Part shown: positions 43,812 through 53,488 of the stretch, piece by piece
Layout of the letters: each line of letters begins with the position of its first letter
How positions within the stretch are numbered: position 1 is the stretch's first letter
Assembly: GCF_900111155.1 (NCBI RefSeq)
Contig: NZ_FOGG01000006.1
Span: forward strand, 124,001 to 188,000
Length of the DNA stretch: 64,000 bases
Origin: Pedobacter rhizosphaerae
GTDB taxonomy: Bacteria; Bacteroidota; Bacteroidia; Sphingobacteriales; Sphingobacteriaceae
Direction: 5' to 3'
Program-made: the position numbers and the translations under genes
Notes under the pieces: model-generated
The model's input: only the letters and a program-made list of their open reading frames with translations
Told to the model about the DNA's origin: nothing
The model's database searches: none

Positions 43812-46103
43812 TTATTTTGCTGCTGCTGCAGCATTGGCATTTGGAGGTTCGGCATTTAACAGGTGCCTAATGAAAAAATCTCTTTTACGCCTTCTTCCAT
43901 AAACACCGCCATCACTATGTCCCATCCCTGGAATACTTAGGATATCAAAATCTTTATTGGCCTTGATAAGTGCATCGGCAAGGCGATAGGTAGATTCTGG
44001 TGGAACATTTTCATCGGCTTCGCCAACAATTAAAAATAAATTCCCCTGAAGTTTGGCTGCATTGGTAATATTAGACTGTTCTCCATAATGCGCCCCAACG
44101 GGATATCCCATCCATTGCTCATTCCACCATTGTTTATCTATCCGATTATCGTGGCACCCACAGGCCGAAACCGCAGCTTTATAAAATTCTGGATGAAAAA
44201 GTAATGCGCCTGTAGAATTTTGTCCACCGGCAGATGTTCCATATACACCGATTTTACTGATATCGGCATTTGGATACTGCTCTGCCATGGCTTTCATCCA
44301 TAAAATACGGTCGGCAAAACCCGCATCGGCCAAATTGTGCCAGCAAACATCGTGAAATGCCTTAGATCGGTTAGCAGTTCCCATCCCATCTATCTGCACC
44401 ACAATAAACCCAAGTTCTGCCATGCTTTGCATTTCACTTGCCGGCAGGAAACTTTTAGGCACAAAACTATCTTGTGGCCCGGCATAAATATTTTCAATAA
44501 TGGGATAGGCTTTGTTGGGATCCATTTTGGAAGGCAAGCAAACCACGCCCCAGATATCAGTTTTCCCATCCCTACCTTTAGCTACAAATACTTCTGGAAG
44601 TTTTACCCCGCTATTTAGAAATGGTTCTACCTGACCATGCTCAATTTCCTGTATTTCCTTTGCGTTAGCTGTTAATTTCAATTTGGTAATGGCCGGAATA
44701 TTAACCTGCGAATAGGTATCGATATAATATTTCCGATCTGGAGAAAAGCTGAGCACGTGGTTTCCTTTTTCAGGCGTAAGGTTAACCAGTCCCTTTCCAT
44801 CAAATCCAATTCTATAATAATGAATAAAATACGGATCTTCATCTGTATTCATTCCGCTTGCCCGAAACCATACCTGACGTTTTACAACATCTACACTATC
44901 AATATCTCTAACCACCCAATTGCCTTTGGTAATGAGTTGTTGTTTCCCTGTTAGGGCATTAACCAGATAAAGATGCTGCCATCCATCCTGCTCGCTAGTC
45001 CATAAAATTTCATTTGTTTTGGGTAAGTAACGGGTATAAATTCTACTCTCGTAAATAAAGGTTTTGGTTTTTTCATCGATTACATTTCTGGTTTTACCCG
45101 TTTGAACATCAACTTCAATAACCCTAAAACGCTGGTGCCCCCGATCTGCCTTTTCGTAAGTGTAATATCGGCTGCTATTGTTGCGCCAATGTAATGGCTG
45201 TGGACCAAAAAAATCTGTTGGTTCTACATCAACTTTGATGACGGTTTTGCTGGCAACGTTGAAAACATAGGGTTGGTAACTGGTAAAATCATCTCCCGGC
45301 TGGGCATACTCACGAGATTTTAACTCACCTCTGGTTGTTCCGGGAACAGAACTTAACACATAATGAACCTTTTTAATTTCCTTTGGATCTATCTTGTAAG
45401 CCACCACTGTTTTCCCATCAGGCGACCAATCGAAATTACCATAAGGTTTATCTGCTGTGCCATCGGTACTTAATGGTGTTTCTTTTTTTGTTACCAGATC
45501 TACAACCAATAAGTTCCCGCCACGAACAAGGATTTCACTTTTACCATCGGGCGATTTACTTACCGACCGGCTCCACTCCCAGCGCGAACGCCTTTGCTGC
45601 AATGGCCTTTTTGCGTTATAACGGAATGTATTGGTATCAGTGGTACTTTTCAGGTTGTAATCGTTCAAACTTGCTTCATACCATTTATTTTGGGACTTCA
45701 GTTTGAGGCTATTTTGGTCTGTAAAATATAAATATGTAATGGCTAAACGCAGGGCAGATGATTTTTTACCATTTGCCTTTTCCAGGCCCTCGGCCAACTT
45801 ATTGGCATCAAATGCAGGCCTGCGCTTCCCTGTTGCCACATCTACATATACATATTCCCAGTTTTTATTGGGAAGATTTTTCTTGTACCAAAAAGCCAAT
45901 CCATCTTTTCTCCACAAGGGAATAATTTCATTATTGGTTGGAATATTGCGTAGGGCTGTGTCTAATCTGGCGGCTCTCTTGTACGCTTCAGTAAGTTCAG
46001 CGGTGGTAGGTGCATACGGAACTTTTTGTGCGCTAACACTGAGAAAAGCTAAAAATAAAATCGTTACGGCTATCGTTTTTTGAAAGAGGTGATTAGTTTT
46101 CAT
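43812..46103 (-). CDS. S9-family dipeptidyl/prolyl oligopeptidase
   Basis: 763 residues with a signal peptide ending SAQ, so periplasmic. The N-terminal beta-propeller of the DPP-IV type (about 60-480; NFDWSPDGKTVVAYK, WTSEQDGWQHLYLV) is followed by the alpha/beta-hydrolase domain. The nucleophile is in GTSAGGQ (about residue 623), the acid in GEADENVPP and the histidine in GMGHSDGG. Family members remove Xaa-Pro dipeptides, supplying proline-rich fragments. The C-terminus carries an alanine-rich tail. It is 79 bases downstream of the APC permease, on the same strand. Confidence 0.92.
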   Translation of the reverse strand: MKTNHLFQKTIAVTILFLAFLSVSAQKVPYAPTTAELTEAYKRAARLDTALRNIPTNNEIIPLWRKDGLAFWYKKNLPNKNWEYVYVDVATGKRRPAFDANKLAEGLEKANGKKSSALRLAITYLYFTDQNSLKLKSQNKWYEASLNDYNLKSTTDTNTFRYNAKRPLQQRRSRWEWSRSVSKSPDGKSEILVRGGNLLVVDLVTKKETPLSTDGTADKPYGNFDWSPDGKTVVAYKIDPKEIKKVHYVLSSVPGTTRGELKSREYAQPGDDFTSYQPYVFNVASKTVIKVDVEPTDFFGPQPLHWRNNSSRYYTYEKADRGHQRFRVIEVDVQTGKTRNVIDEKTKTFIYESRIYTRYLPKTNEILWTSEQDGWQHLYLVNALTGKQQLITKGNWVVRDIDSVDVVKRQVWFRASGMNTDEDPYFIHYYRIGFDGKGLVNLTPEKGNHVLSFSPDRKYYIDTYSQVNIPAITKLKLTANAKEIQEIEHGQVEPFLNSGVKLPEVFVAKGRDGKTDIWGVVCLPSKMDPNKAYPIIENIYAGPQDSFVPKSFLPASEMQSMAELGFIVVQIDGMGTANRSKAFHDVCWHNLADAGFADRILWMKAMAEQYPNADISKIGVYGTSAGGQNSTGALLFHPEFYKAAVSACGCHDNRIDKQWWNEQWMGYPVGAHYGEQSNITNAAKLQGNLFLIVGEADENVPPESTYRLADALIKANKDFDILSIPGMGHSDGGVYGRRRKRDFFIRHLLNAEPPNANAAAAAK

Positions 46104-46181
46104 TACAGCTATATTAAGTTGTAAATATAGATGAAGCGAAATTCAGATTCCCGTTGTATATTGATGTATAACGTTAATATT

Positions 46182-47627
46182 TTAACCAACCGCCCTTTCT
46201 GGCGCTTCCAAATCAAGCGGTTTCGGCACATTTATCCTTTTAATCAGATAGTAAATGGGGATCCCTGCCAAAGTGATAATCAATCCCGGCCAGGTAAATT
46301 TTGGTTTAAAAATGATGAGTAGAATACAGAAAGCTAATCCCATAATGATATAAATAACGGGCAACACCGGATAGCCAAACGCCTTATACGGTCGCTCGGC
46401 ATCAGGACGTTTTTTACGCAGAATAAAAATACCGAAGATGGTGAGCATGTAAAAACCGACTACCACAAAGGAAATCATATCAAGCAGATCGCCATATTTA
46501 CCGCTGAGGCACCACAAAGAGGCGAAAATACATTGAATCCAAAGGCCAAAGCCCGGTACTGCATTTTTGTTGAGTTCTGCCACTTTTTTAAAGAACAAAC
46601 CATCTTTACCCATAGAATAATATACCCTCGCTCCGGCCATAATTAACCCATTATTGCAGCCAAAGGTAGAAATCATAATCATCACCGCGATGGTCATGGT
46701 GCCGACAGTACCGAAAATATGGTTTGCGGCCGATACTGCTACCCGATCCTTGTCGGCATAAGCCATATCGTGCAGGCTTATTACCCCTGTGTACATCACA
46801 TTGGTGAGGAGGTAAAGTACGGTAACGATGATGGTTCCCAAGGCTAAACTCAAACCAATATTGCGTGCGGGATTTTTAATTTCTCCGGCAATGAAGGTTA
46901 CGTTATGCCAAGAATCACTGCTGAATATAGAACCCACCATGGCGGCCGCAATGGCACCAAGGGCAGCAAAAGTAGTATAAGAAGTAACATTTCCATTGGG
47001 GGCTAAAGCGCCCAGGTGCCAGATATTTTCCCAGTTTGCCTTCCAAATTCCCTTGTCTAAAAAGAACAAACCAAATACAATTAAACCAAAAAGGCTTAAC
47101 AATTTAGCTACCGTAAAAGTTGTTTGTATAGTTTTACCAGCACTTACTCCCCTGCTGTTTACATAAGTGAGCAATACAATTACGGCGATAGCCAGTAGCT
47201 GTGCCGGTGAAATGCTAATGAAGCCTAAATTTACCGCCACCAAATCTTCGCTTAGGGCAGGTATTAAATAGGCCGTGAATTTGGCGAAAGCAACACCAAC
47301 CGCGGCAATTGTAGCCGTTTGTATCACGGTGAAAAAGCTCCAGCCGTATAAAAAACTGATTAATGGATTATAAGCCTCTTTTAAATAAATGTACTGGCCA
47401 CCCGCTTTCGGAAACATGGCACTCAATTCTCCATAACTTAAGGCGGCTGTGAGTGTCATAAAACCAGTGATCAGCCAAACTACCAATAGCCAGCCTGAGC
47501 TGCCTACATTGCGGGTAATATCGGCACTTACAATGAAAATACCAGAGCCAATCATACTTCCGGCAACCAACATGGTAGCATCTAATAATTTAAGTGAGGG
47601 TTTAAAATGGCTTTTTTCCTGTTCCAT
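46182..47627 (-). CDS. APC-superfamily amino acid permease
   Basis: 481 residues from the ATG at 47627 (MEQEKSHFKP). A longer frame from 47681 would add 18 residues of poor fit. It has 12 transmembrane segments with the APC signatures MLVAGSMIGSGIFIV and FPKAGGQYIYLKEAYNP. It takes up an amino acid across the inner membrane. Its place next to the AraC regulator and the hydroxyproline operon makes hydroxyproline or proline a plausible substrate, but the sequence alone does not decide. Confidence 0.9.
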   Translation of the reverse strand: MEQEKSHFKPSLKLLDATMLVAGSMIGSGIFIVSADITRNVGSSGWLLVVWLITGFMTLTAALSYGELSAMFPKAGGQYIYLKEAYNPLISFLYGWSFFTVIQTATIAAVGVAFAKFTAYLIPALSEDLVAVNLGFISISPAQLLAIAVIVLLTYVNSRGVSAGKTIQTTFTVAKLLSLFGLIVFGLFFLDKGIWKANWENIWHLGALAPNGNVTSYTTFAALGAIAAAMVGSIFSSDSWHNVTFIAGEIKNPARNIGLSLALGTIIVTVLYLLTNVMYTGVISLHDMAYADKDRVAVSAANHIFGTVGTMTIAVMIMISTFGCNNGLIMAGARVYYSMGKDGLFFKKVAELNKNAVPGFGLWIQCIFASLWCLSGKYGDLLDMISFVVVGFYMLTIFGIFILRKKRPDAERPYKAFGYPVLPVIYIIMGLAFCILLIIFKPKFTWPGLIITLAGIPIYYLIKRINVPKPLDLEAPERAVG

Positions 47628-47828
47628 TAGTGTTTCGTTTATTACTATCAATAAATTAAGGGCATAACATCCCCAATCCATTGAAATGGAGATGTTATTA
47701 AACTAATATTTGGCAAAATTTTATGCAACAAAGCGATGGTTATAGCATATACTATACACCACAGCATAGAAAAACGTAAAAGAATTTGGTGGGTACTGAA
47801 TTTTATTATCTGTACCGTTTACATTAAT

Positions 47829-48731
47829 TTAAGCACCAATGTAATTTACCCGGCTTACGCTATTGTAGGTATCTAAATAGGCGCGTGGCGATTGGCCAAT
47901 AATACTTTTAAATACCCTATTGAAGTTAGTAATACTATTAAAACCTGCTTTATAGGCTACCCCGGAAATACAATCTGTTTTTTCTCCGGAAATGAGACTT
48001 TTACAGGCATCGTTAATTCTAACCTCGTTTAAAAATGATACGAAGGTGTGGCCGGTATGTTTTTTAAAGTACCTGCAAAATGCCTGTGGTGTCATAAAGG
48101 CTACATTGGCTACATCTTCTAAGGTAATTTGACTGTTGTAATTTTCTGTTATATAACCAATAATCTTACTTAAACGCATTCCCTCATGTTCACTTACGTT
48201 AGATGAATACAGATCGGAACACAATGGAATTACATGATCTCCAATAGATTGCAACGAAACCATTAATTTTACAAATGCAAATAACAGATCTGTTCCAGAG
48301 GCTTCGTGAACAGTAATCATTCTTTTAAGTACTTCCTGCGTGTAACCAAACGGCACCTTAAATCCATGCTTGTTTTTGGCTAAAAAGGAGTTGGCCATTT
48401 TCATCTCGGGAAGTGAAAATAGCGGCCCCAAAGTACCATTTGAATTAAAGTAAACCGAGTATGCAGCTATTGATCGCTCACTTTTAGCTTCAAAGTATTC
48501 GGGATTACTTTTAAATAAGTGAGGAAGCTTTGCCCCTATCACAAATATATCGCCAGGCCTGAAAGCATGCATTTCGCTGCCCGCTATCAGTGTCCCCTCT
48601 CCCCTTTTGATATACGTGATCTGCCACTCATCGTGTCGGTGCAGATATTGATAAAAATAAGGCAATTCAACGTGCTCAGATATAACACTTTTGTCATCGG
48701 GCACAAGCATAGTAAATGGCAATACTTTCAT
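47829..48731 (-). CDS. AraC-family regulator, probable controller of the hydroxyproline genes
   Basis: 300 residues from the ATG at 48731; an ATG at 48773 would add a Q/N-rich tail encoded by a TTGGTTGTT-like simple repeat. The N-terminal cupin (about 10-110) shows YLHRHDEWQITYIKRGEGTL and FRPGDIFVIGAKLPH, typical of ligand-sensing AraC proteins. The C-terminal HTH pair includes LEDVANVAFMTPQAFCRYFK and FNSITNFNRVFK, ending GQSPRAYL. It lies between the hydroxyproline operon and the APC permease, all on the same strand, so it is the best candidate regulator. Confidence 0.9.
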   Translation of the reverse strand: MKVLPFTMLVPDDKSVISEHVELPYFYQYLHRHDEWQITYIKRGEGTLIAGSEMHAFRPGDIFVIGAKLPHLFKSNPEYFEAKSERSIAAYSVYFNSNGTLGPLFSLPEMKMANSFLAKNKHGFKVPFGYTQEVLKRMITVHEASGTDLLFAFVKLMVSLQSIGDHVIPLCSDLYSSNVSEHEGMRLSKIIGYITENYNSQITLEDVANVAFMTPQAFCRYFKKHTGHTFVSFLNEVRINDACKSLISGEKTDCISGVAYKAGFNSITNFNRVFKSIIGQSPRAYLDTYNSVSRVNYIGA

Positions 48732-48904
48732 GTGGTTTGGTTGGTTGTTTGGTTGTTGTTGATTATAATCCAATATAAGGATATTAACTTAAAAAAATCT
48801 AAAAAACCCAAATTAGGTTAAAATCCTGCTACTATGCGGTAAAATTTAAATGGATTGAGGGTTTTGTTAGGGATACGGGATGAGGTTACAGGGGCATAGC
48901 GTCT

Positions 48905-49500
48905 AGATTTCTCACCATGTAAGCCATAGAAGAGATTAAGAAAAGCTTATTCTTAACTTTTCTTAACTTCTTAATGGTTCAAATACCCAAAATATTAAGA
49001 TCCCGCCTGCGCGGGAATGACGGTTATTTATAGCAAATTCAAAAAATGCTAGCCTCAATTTTTCTCACCATGTAAGCCATAGAAGATATGAAGAAAAGCC
49101 TATTCTTAACTTTTCTTAACTTCTTAATGACTCAAATACCCAAACATTAAGATTCCCGCCTCCTCAGGAATGACGGTTATTTATAACAAATTCAAAAAAT
49201 GCTAGCCTCAATTTTTCTCACCATGTAAGCCAAAGAAGATATGAAGAAAAGCCTATTCTTAACTTTTCTTAACTTGTTAATGGTTCAAATACCCAAAAGA
49301 TTAAGATTCCCGCCTGCGCAGAAATGACGGTTATTTATAACAAATTCAAAAAATGCTAGCCTCAATTTTTCTCACCATATAAGCCATAGAAGATATGAAG
49401 AAAAGCCTATTCTTAACTTTTCTTAACTTCTTAATGGTTCAAAACCCAAAAGATTAAGATTTCTATGTGCGCGGGAATGACGGCCGTTCATTTATAGCTT
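48905..49500. repeat. Tandem array with exact 153-bp period, about four copies
   Basis: CTCACCAT starts at 48911, 49064, 49217 and 49370: three spacings of exactly 153. Each unit reads GCTAGCCTCAATTTTT, CTCACCATGTAAGCCATAG, AAGAAAAGCCTATTCTTAAC, TTTTCTTAACTTCTTAATG, a GATTCCCGCCTGCGCGGGAA-type palindrome and GACGGTTATTTATA. Copies differ at scattered bases. The units have no open frame and no repeat-spacer form. The array separates the dehydrogenase gene from the AraC regulator. Confidence 0.92.
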
Positions 49501-49576
49501 GTCAATCCTGAGGAACGAAGGATCTGTAAGCGATGAAATGCCGCCGTTAATAAAGCACTCCGTATTATATAGAATC
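49501..49576 (+). repeat. Dispersed repeat at the array end
   Basis: CTGAGGAACGAAGGATCTGT and AAGCGATGAAATGCCGCCGT, then TAATAAAGCACTCC. The same order is found inverted at 40020-40085. It borders the last unit of the 153-bp array and could be one longer mosaic element. Confidence 0.7.
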
Positions 49577-49619
49577 TGTCAAGAAGGACAAACCCCTGGT
49601 GGTAAAAACCAAAAAATTA

Positions 49620-50864
49620 CTAATTTCTGTTAACCGAAAACGAATTGATAGCCATTTCTGTTTTTTGCTCTGCAACAATCTGGCTGACCAATAAACCTGT
49701 TGCCGGACCTAAACTTAAGCCCATCATTCCATGTCCGGTGGCAATAATGAGATTTTTCTTTTTATCGCTGCGTCCAATGTAAGGTAAGCCATCAGGCGAT
49801 GAAGGCCTAAATCCATACCAGATATCCTTTTCGTTCGGTAAGGCTGGGTTCAGATCCGGAAAATATTTAGGAACCGATTCTACAATTCCCTTCACCCTTT
49901 GCATATTTACCCGTGTATTAATTTTATCTAATTCCATTGTCCCTCCATAACGAAGACTTCCATTCATGGGGGTTATGGCAACTCTGGCCTCACAAAGCAA
50001 GGCCGGTATAGTCAGACGTTTTTGAGGTTCGGGTTCCATAAAAGAGTAGCCTTTACCAGGCATCAATGATATCTTAAGATCGGCCATTTTAGCCACCGCA
50101 GGAGACCAGGAGCCTGTTGCAATAATATACTGATCGGCTTCCCAGGCTGTAGCACCCGTAAAAACCCGGGTAATCCTATCCCCTTCAGTCGCTATTCTAT
50201 CTACCTCTTTCCCCCGAATAATGGTTACCCCATGATTGTTGAGATAAGCGATTAAGCCATTCATCAACTTGGTTGGATACAGATGTGCATCACAACGATA
50301 ATGGACTGCCCCTAATACATCTAAATTTAAATCGGGTTGCAAAGCTTTACACTCCGCAGCATTTAATATGCCCATATCAAGGCCTAATGTTTTGGCTTTT
50401 TCGGCCAGATGTGCTTCTTCTTCTCCAGCTTTTTCTGTTTTATAAAAGGCTAAAATTCCTTTATTGGTCAGTTCGAAATTAAAGTCTGGTTCACTGGCTA
50501 AATCTTCATAAAGTTTTTTGCTCAGCAGTGATAAATCTCTCAGTGGTTCTGCAGATTGTGCCACGTGCTTTTCTGTTGCATGTTTCATAAACTTCAATCC
50601 CCAGCCAATAAGATTCGCATTTAAAGAAGGCCTGACATAGAAAGGGCTCTTGCTGTTAAACATCCAGCGAATTCCCTGACTGATCATTCCCGGGGCGGCC
50701 AAGGGCACAAAATGGCTGGGTACAATCATTCCCGCATTGCCAAATGAACAATTATCAGTGATATCACCTTTATCGAGGACGGTAACCTGAAATCCTTTTT
50801 TTTGAAGATAATATGCTGAGCTTAGTCCAACGATTCCTCCACCAATTATTAATACTTTCGACAT
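49620..50864 (-). CDS. FAD-dependent D-hydroxyproline dehydrogenase (DadA-like)
   Basis: 414 residues of the DadA/DAO family. The FAD-binding loop is GGGIVG (8-13) in VLIIGGGIVGLSSAYYL, with GNAGMIVPSHFVPLAAPG nearby. The C-terminal signature is IATGHGMMGLSLGPATGLLVSQ. In hydroxyproline catabolism such enzymes oxidise cis-4-hydroxy-D-proline to delta-1-pyrroline-4-hydroxy-2-carboxylate, passing electrons to the respiratory chain. Assignment to this substrate rests on the three neighbouring pathway genes. It begins 32 bases after the epimerase gene and is the last gene before the 153-bp array. Confidence 0.9.
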   Translation of the reverse strand: MSKVLIIGGGIVGLSSAYYLQKKGFQVTVLDKGDITDNCSFGNAGMIVPSHFVPLAAPGMISQGIRWMFNSKSPFYVRPSLNANLIGWGLKFMKHATEKHVAQSAEPLRDLSLLSKKLYEDLASEPDFNFELTNKGILAFYKTEKAGEEEAHLAEKAKTLGLDMGILNAAECKALQPDLNLDVLGAVHYRCDAHLYPTKLMNGLIAYLNNHGVTIIRGKEVDRIATEGDRITRVFTGATAWEADQYIIATGSWSPAVAKMADLKISLMPGKGYSFMEPEPQKRLTIPALLCEARVAITPMNGSLRYGGTMELDKINTRVNMQRVKGIVESVPKYFPDLNPALPNEKDIWYGFRPSSPDGLPYIGRSDKKKNLIIATGHGMMGLSLGPATGLLVSQIVAEQKTEMAINSFSVNRN

Positions 50865-50895
50865 TATATTTCGTTATTTCCTAAAACACCACTAA

Positions 50896-51897
50896 CTAAA
50901 TTACCTGGAAACCATGAGCATAGGGATCGTCCTCAGCATCAATCTTTATCGTGTTGTAACCATACACTTTTGCCCAACCCTCAACACTTGGTACAATGGC
51001 TTTAAAACCTTCAAGTTCTATCTCATCTTCCACACGGCCTGTAAACTTGCTGCCTATAAAACTTTCGTGAATGAAATCTTCACCCTTTTTCAGTTTGCCT
51101 TTAGCATGCCATTGCGCCATACGGGCAGATGTACCTGTACCACATGGCGACCTATCTATCGCTTTCTCGCCATAAAAAACAGCATTTCGGCCGGTAGAAC
51201 CTGAATCTAAAGTAGTACCCGTCCACATGATATGACTACAGCCATTAATGGTTTCATCTAAGGGATGTACAAAAGTATATTTCTCGTTTATGCGTTTTCT
51301 AATGGTTTGGCTCCAGGTAATTAACTGAGAAGCCGTGTAATTTTCTAATCCAGGAAAGTTCGTTTGCGGATCAACTATGGCATAAAAATTTCCACCATAA
51401 GCTACATCGAAAGTAAGCATACCCAAGTCGGGGCATTCAATCTCTAAATTTTCGGCAGCCAGGTAAGAGGCAACATTTTTTAGCTTCACGGACTTTACCT
51501 TCTTCCCTTCTTGTTTGTATTCTATTAACACTAAACCTGCTGGCGCTTCCATACGGATTATCCCAGGAACTTTAGGCTGAATAATTCCTTCTTCTATAGC
51601 GATGGTAATGGTGCCTATAGTGCCGTGACCACACATGGGTAAGCAACCACTGGTTTCGATAAAGAGAACGGCCACATCGTTTGCAGGATCATGGGGCGGA
51701 TAAAGAATACTGCCCGACATCATATCATGACCACGGGGTTCGAACATTAAGCCCGTTCTTATCCAGTCAAATTCCTTTAAAAAATGCTGGCGTTTTTCAC
51801 TCATGTTTGCTCCAAAAAGCTGTGGTCCGCCACCGGCTACTAATCTTACCGGATTTCCGCAAGTATGTGCATCTACACAAAAAAAGGTTCTACTCAT
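50896..51897 (-). CDS. 4-hydroxyproline 2-epimerase
   Basis: 333 residues of the proline-racemase family. Both catalytic cysteines are present: Cys89 in PMCGHGTIG and Cys252 in DRSPCGTGTSARM. That pair marks a racemase/epimerase; trans-3-hydroxyproline dehydratases have a threonine at the second position. It converts trans-4-hydroxy-L-proline to cis-4-hydroxy-D-proline, the first catabolic step. It overlaps the aldehyde dehydrogenase gene by four bases. Confidence 0.93.
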   Translation of the reverse strand: MSRTFFCVDAHTCGNPVRLVAGGGPQLFGANMSEKRQHFLKEFDWIRTGLMFEPRGHDMMSGSILYPPHDPANDVAVLFIETSGCLPMCGHGTIGTITIAIEEGIIQPKVPGIIRMEAPAGLVLIEYKQEGKKVKSVKLKNVASYLAAENLEIECPDLGMLTFDVAYGGNFYAIVDPQTNFPGLENYTASQLITWSQTIRKRINEKYTFVHPLDETINGCSHIMWTGTTLDSGSTGRNAVFYGEKAIDRSPCGTGTSARMAQWHAKGKLKKGEDFIHESFIGSKFTGRVEDEIELEGFKAIVPSVEGWAKVYGYNTIKIDAEDDPYAHGFQVI

Positions 51898-53477
51898 ATA
51901 TCTTTCGTAAATTGGTTATTCACCATTCTAAAAATACCCAGCGGGTTAGCATCTTTCAATTCATCTGGCAGAAGTGCCTGTTCCCAATCCTGATAAGCCA
52001 GTGGCCTTACAAAACGATAAATAGCTGTTGAGCCAACAGAAGTAAACCTGCTATCGTTAGTTGCCGGGAATGGCCCTCCATGTTGCATGGCCGCACAAAC
52101 CTCAACTCCGGTAGGTACACCGTTTAAAATAATCCGCCCGGTTTTATCCGTAAGTAAATCTATAAGAGACTGGTACTGCTGAAGTTCATTTTTATTGGCC
52201 ATGATGGTAACAGTTAACTGCCCCTGCAATACCGCGGTTACTTCTTCCAGTTCGGCAATATCTTTGGCCACAACTAATAAAGAATAAGGACCAAATATTT
52301 CTTCATGTAATTTGGGGTTCGCAATAAACTGAGCTGCATCTACCTGTGCTATTTTAGCTTCAGATTGATTTTTCAGTTCATTATTTTTCAGGCCCGAAAC
52401 TGCCAGTAGTTCTACCCCGGCTTCAGCGGTAACTTCGCTTGATAGCTTACTGTAGTTTTTGGCAATTCCTTCGGTAAGCATGGTGGCTGAAGGAACTATG
52501 GATATGGCTTCGGTTATTGTCTGCTTAAATTTTTCAAGTGCCGGAGAGTTTATAACCAGCATTAAACCCGGATTAGTACAAAACTGACCTGCACCCAGGG
52601 TAATGGATGCCGCATATTTTTTAGCCAGCTCTTCTGCTTGATTGGCAACCGCATCAGGGAGAAAAATAACGGGATTAATACTCCCCATTTCGGCAAAAAC
52701 CGGAATAGGCTGTTTACGCTCCTGCGCCAGTTTAGCCAGGGCCATTCCTCCGTGGTAAGAACCTGTAAAAGTTACGGCTTTAGTTAAAGGATGTTGAACC
52801 AGTTTCACCCCTACGGTGTATCCATCATCATACAACAAAGAAAATACACCTTTTGGCATCCCTGTTTTGGCTACAGCCTTAATAATGGCCTCACTTACCA
52901 AAGCACTTGTACCATAATGTGCAGGGTGCGCTTTAACAATTACCGGGCAACCCGAAGCTAGCGCCGAAGCAGTATCTCCACCAGCTACAGAAAATGCTAA
53001 AGGAAAATTACTGGCCCCAAAAACCACTACCGGACCAATTGGAACAAGCATACGGCGGATATCTGGTTTTGGTAAAGGCTGTCTTTCCGGCAAAGCGGTA
53101 TCGATAATGGCATCTACCCAAGAGCCTTCTGCTACCAAATTAGCAAAAAGCCTCAATTGCCCCGTAGTTCTTCCCAGCTCCCCCTGCAAGCGGGGTAATG
53201 GTAAACCACTCTCGGCCGATGCCCTCGCCACTAATTCTTCACCAATAGCAGTAATTTCATCTGCAACTGCATTTAAAAAAGCAGCTTTTTCAGTCTTATT
53301 TACATGACGATAAATTTGAAAAGCAGCTGTGGCAGCAACTAAAGCTTTGTTAACATCTGTTTCACTGGCCTTACAAAATTCACCCTCCAGAAGTAAACCC
53401 GTTGCCGGATTTACTGCTTTCAGGTTAATTTCATTACCATCTGTATATTCGCTGGCAACTATATTTTTTCCGTTCAT
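51894..53477 (-). CDS. 2,5-dioxovalerate (2-oxoglutarate semialdehyde) dehydrogenase
   Basis: 527 residues of the NAD(P)-dependent aldehyde dehydrogenase family, in the longer form typical of alpha-ketoglutaric semialdehyde dehydrogenases. The active-site Cys300 lies in GAGQFCTNPG and the general-base Glu263 in FAEMGSINPV; the cofactor loop reads FTGSYHGG. It oxidises 2-oxoglutarate semialdehyde to 2-oxoglutarate, the last step of hydroxyproline breakdown, feeding the TCA cycle. It follows the deaminase by 11 bases and overlaps the epimerase. Confidence 0.93.
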   Translation of the reverse strand: MNGKNIVASEYTDGNEINLKAVNPATGLLLEGEFCKASETDVNKALVAATAAFQIYRHVNKTEKAAFLNAVADEITAIGEELVARASAESGLPLPRLQGELGRTTGQLRLFANLVAEGSWVDAIIDTALPERQPLPKPDIRRMLVPIGPVVVFGASNFPLAFSVAGGDTASALASGCPVIVKAHPAHYGTSALVSEAIIKAVAKTGMPKGVFSLLYDDGYTVGVKLVQHPLTKAVTFTGSYHGGMALAKLAQERKQPIPVFAEMGSINPVIFLPDAVANQAEELAKKYAASITLGAGQFCTNPGLMLVINSPALEKFKQTITEAISIVPSATMLTEGIAKNYSKLSSEVTAEAGVELLAVSGLKNNELKNQSEAKIAQVDAAQFIANPKLHEEIFGPYSLLVVAKDIAELEEVTAVLQGQLTVTIMANKNELQQYQSLIDLLTDKTGRIILNGVPTGVEVCAAMQHGGPFPATNDSRFTSVGSTAIYRFVRPLAYQDWEQALLPDELKDANPLGIFRMVNNQFTKDI

Positions 53478-53488
53478 AACTGGTTTAT

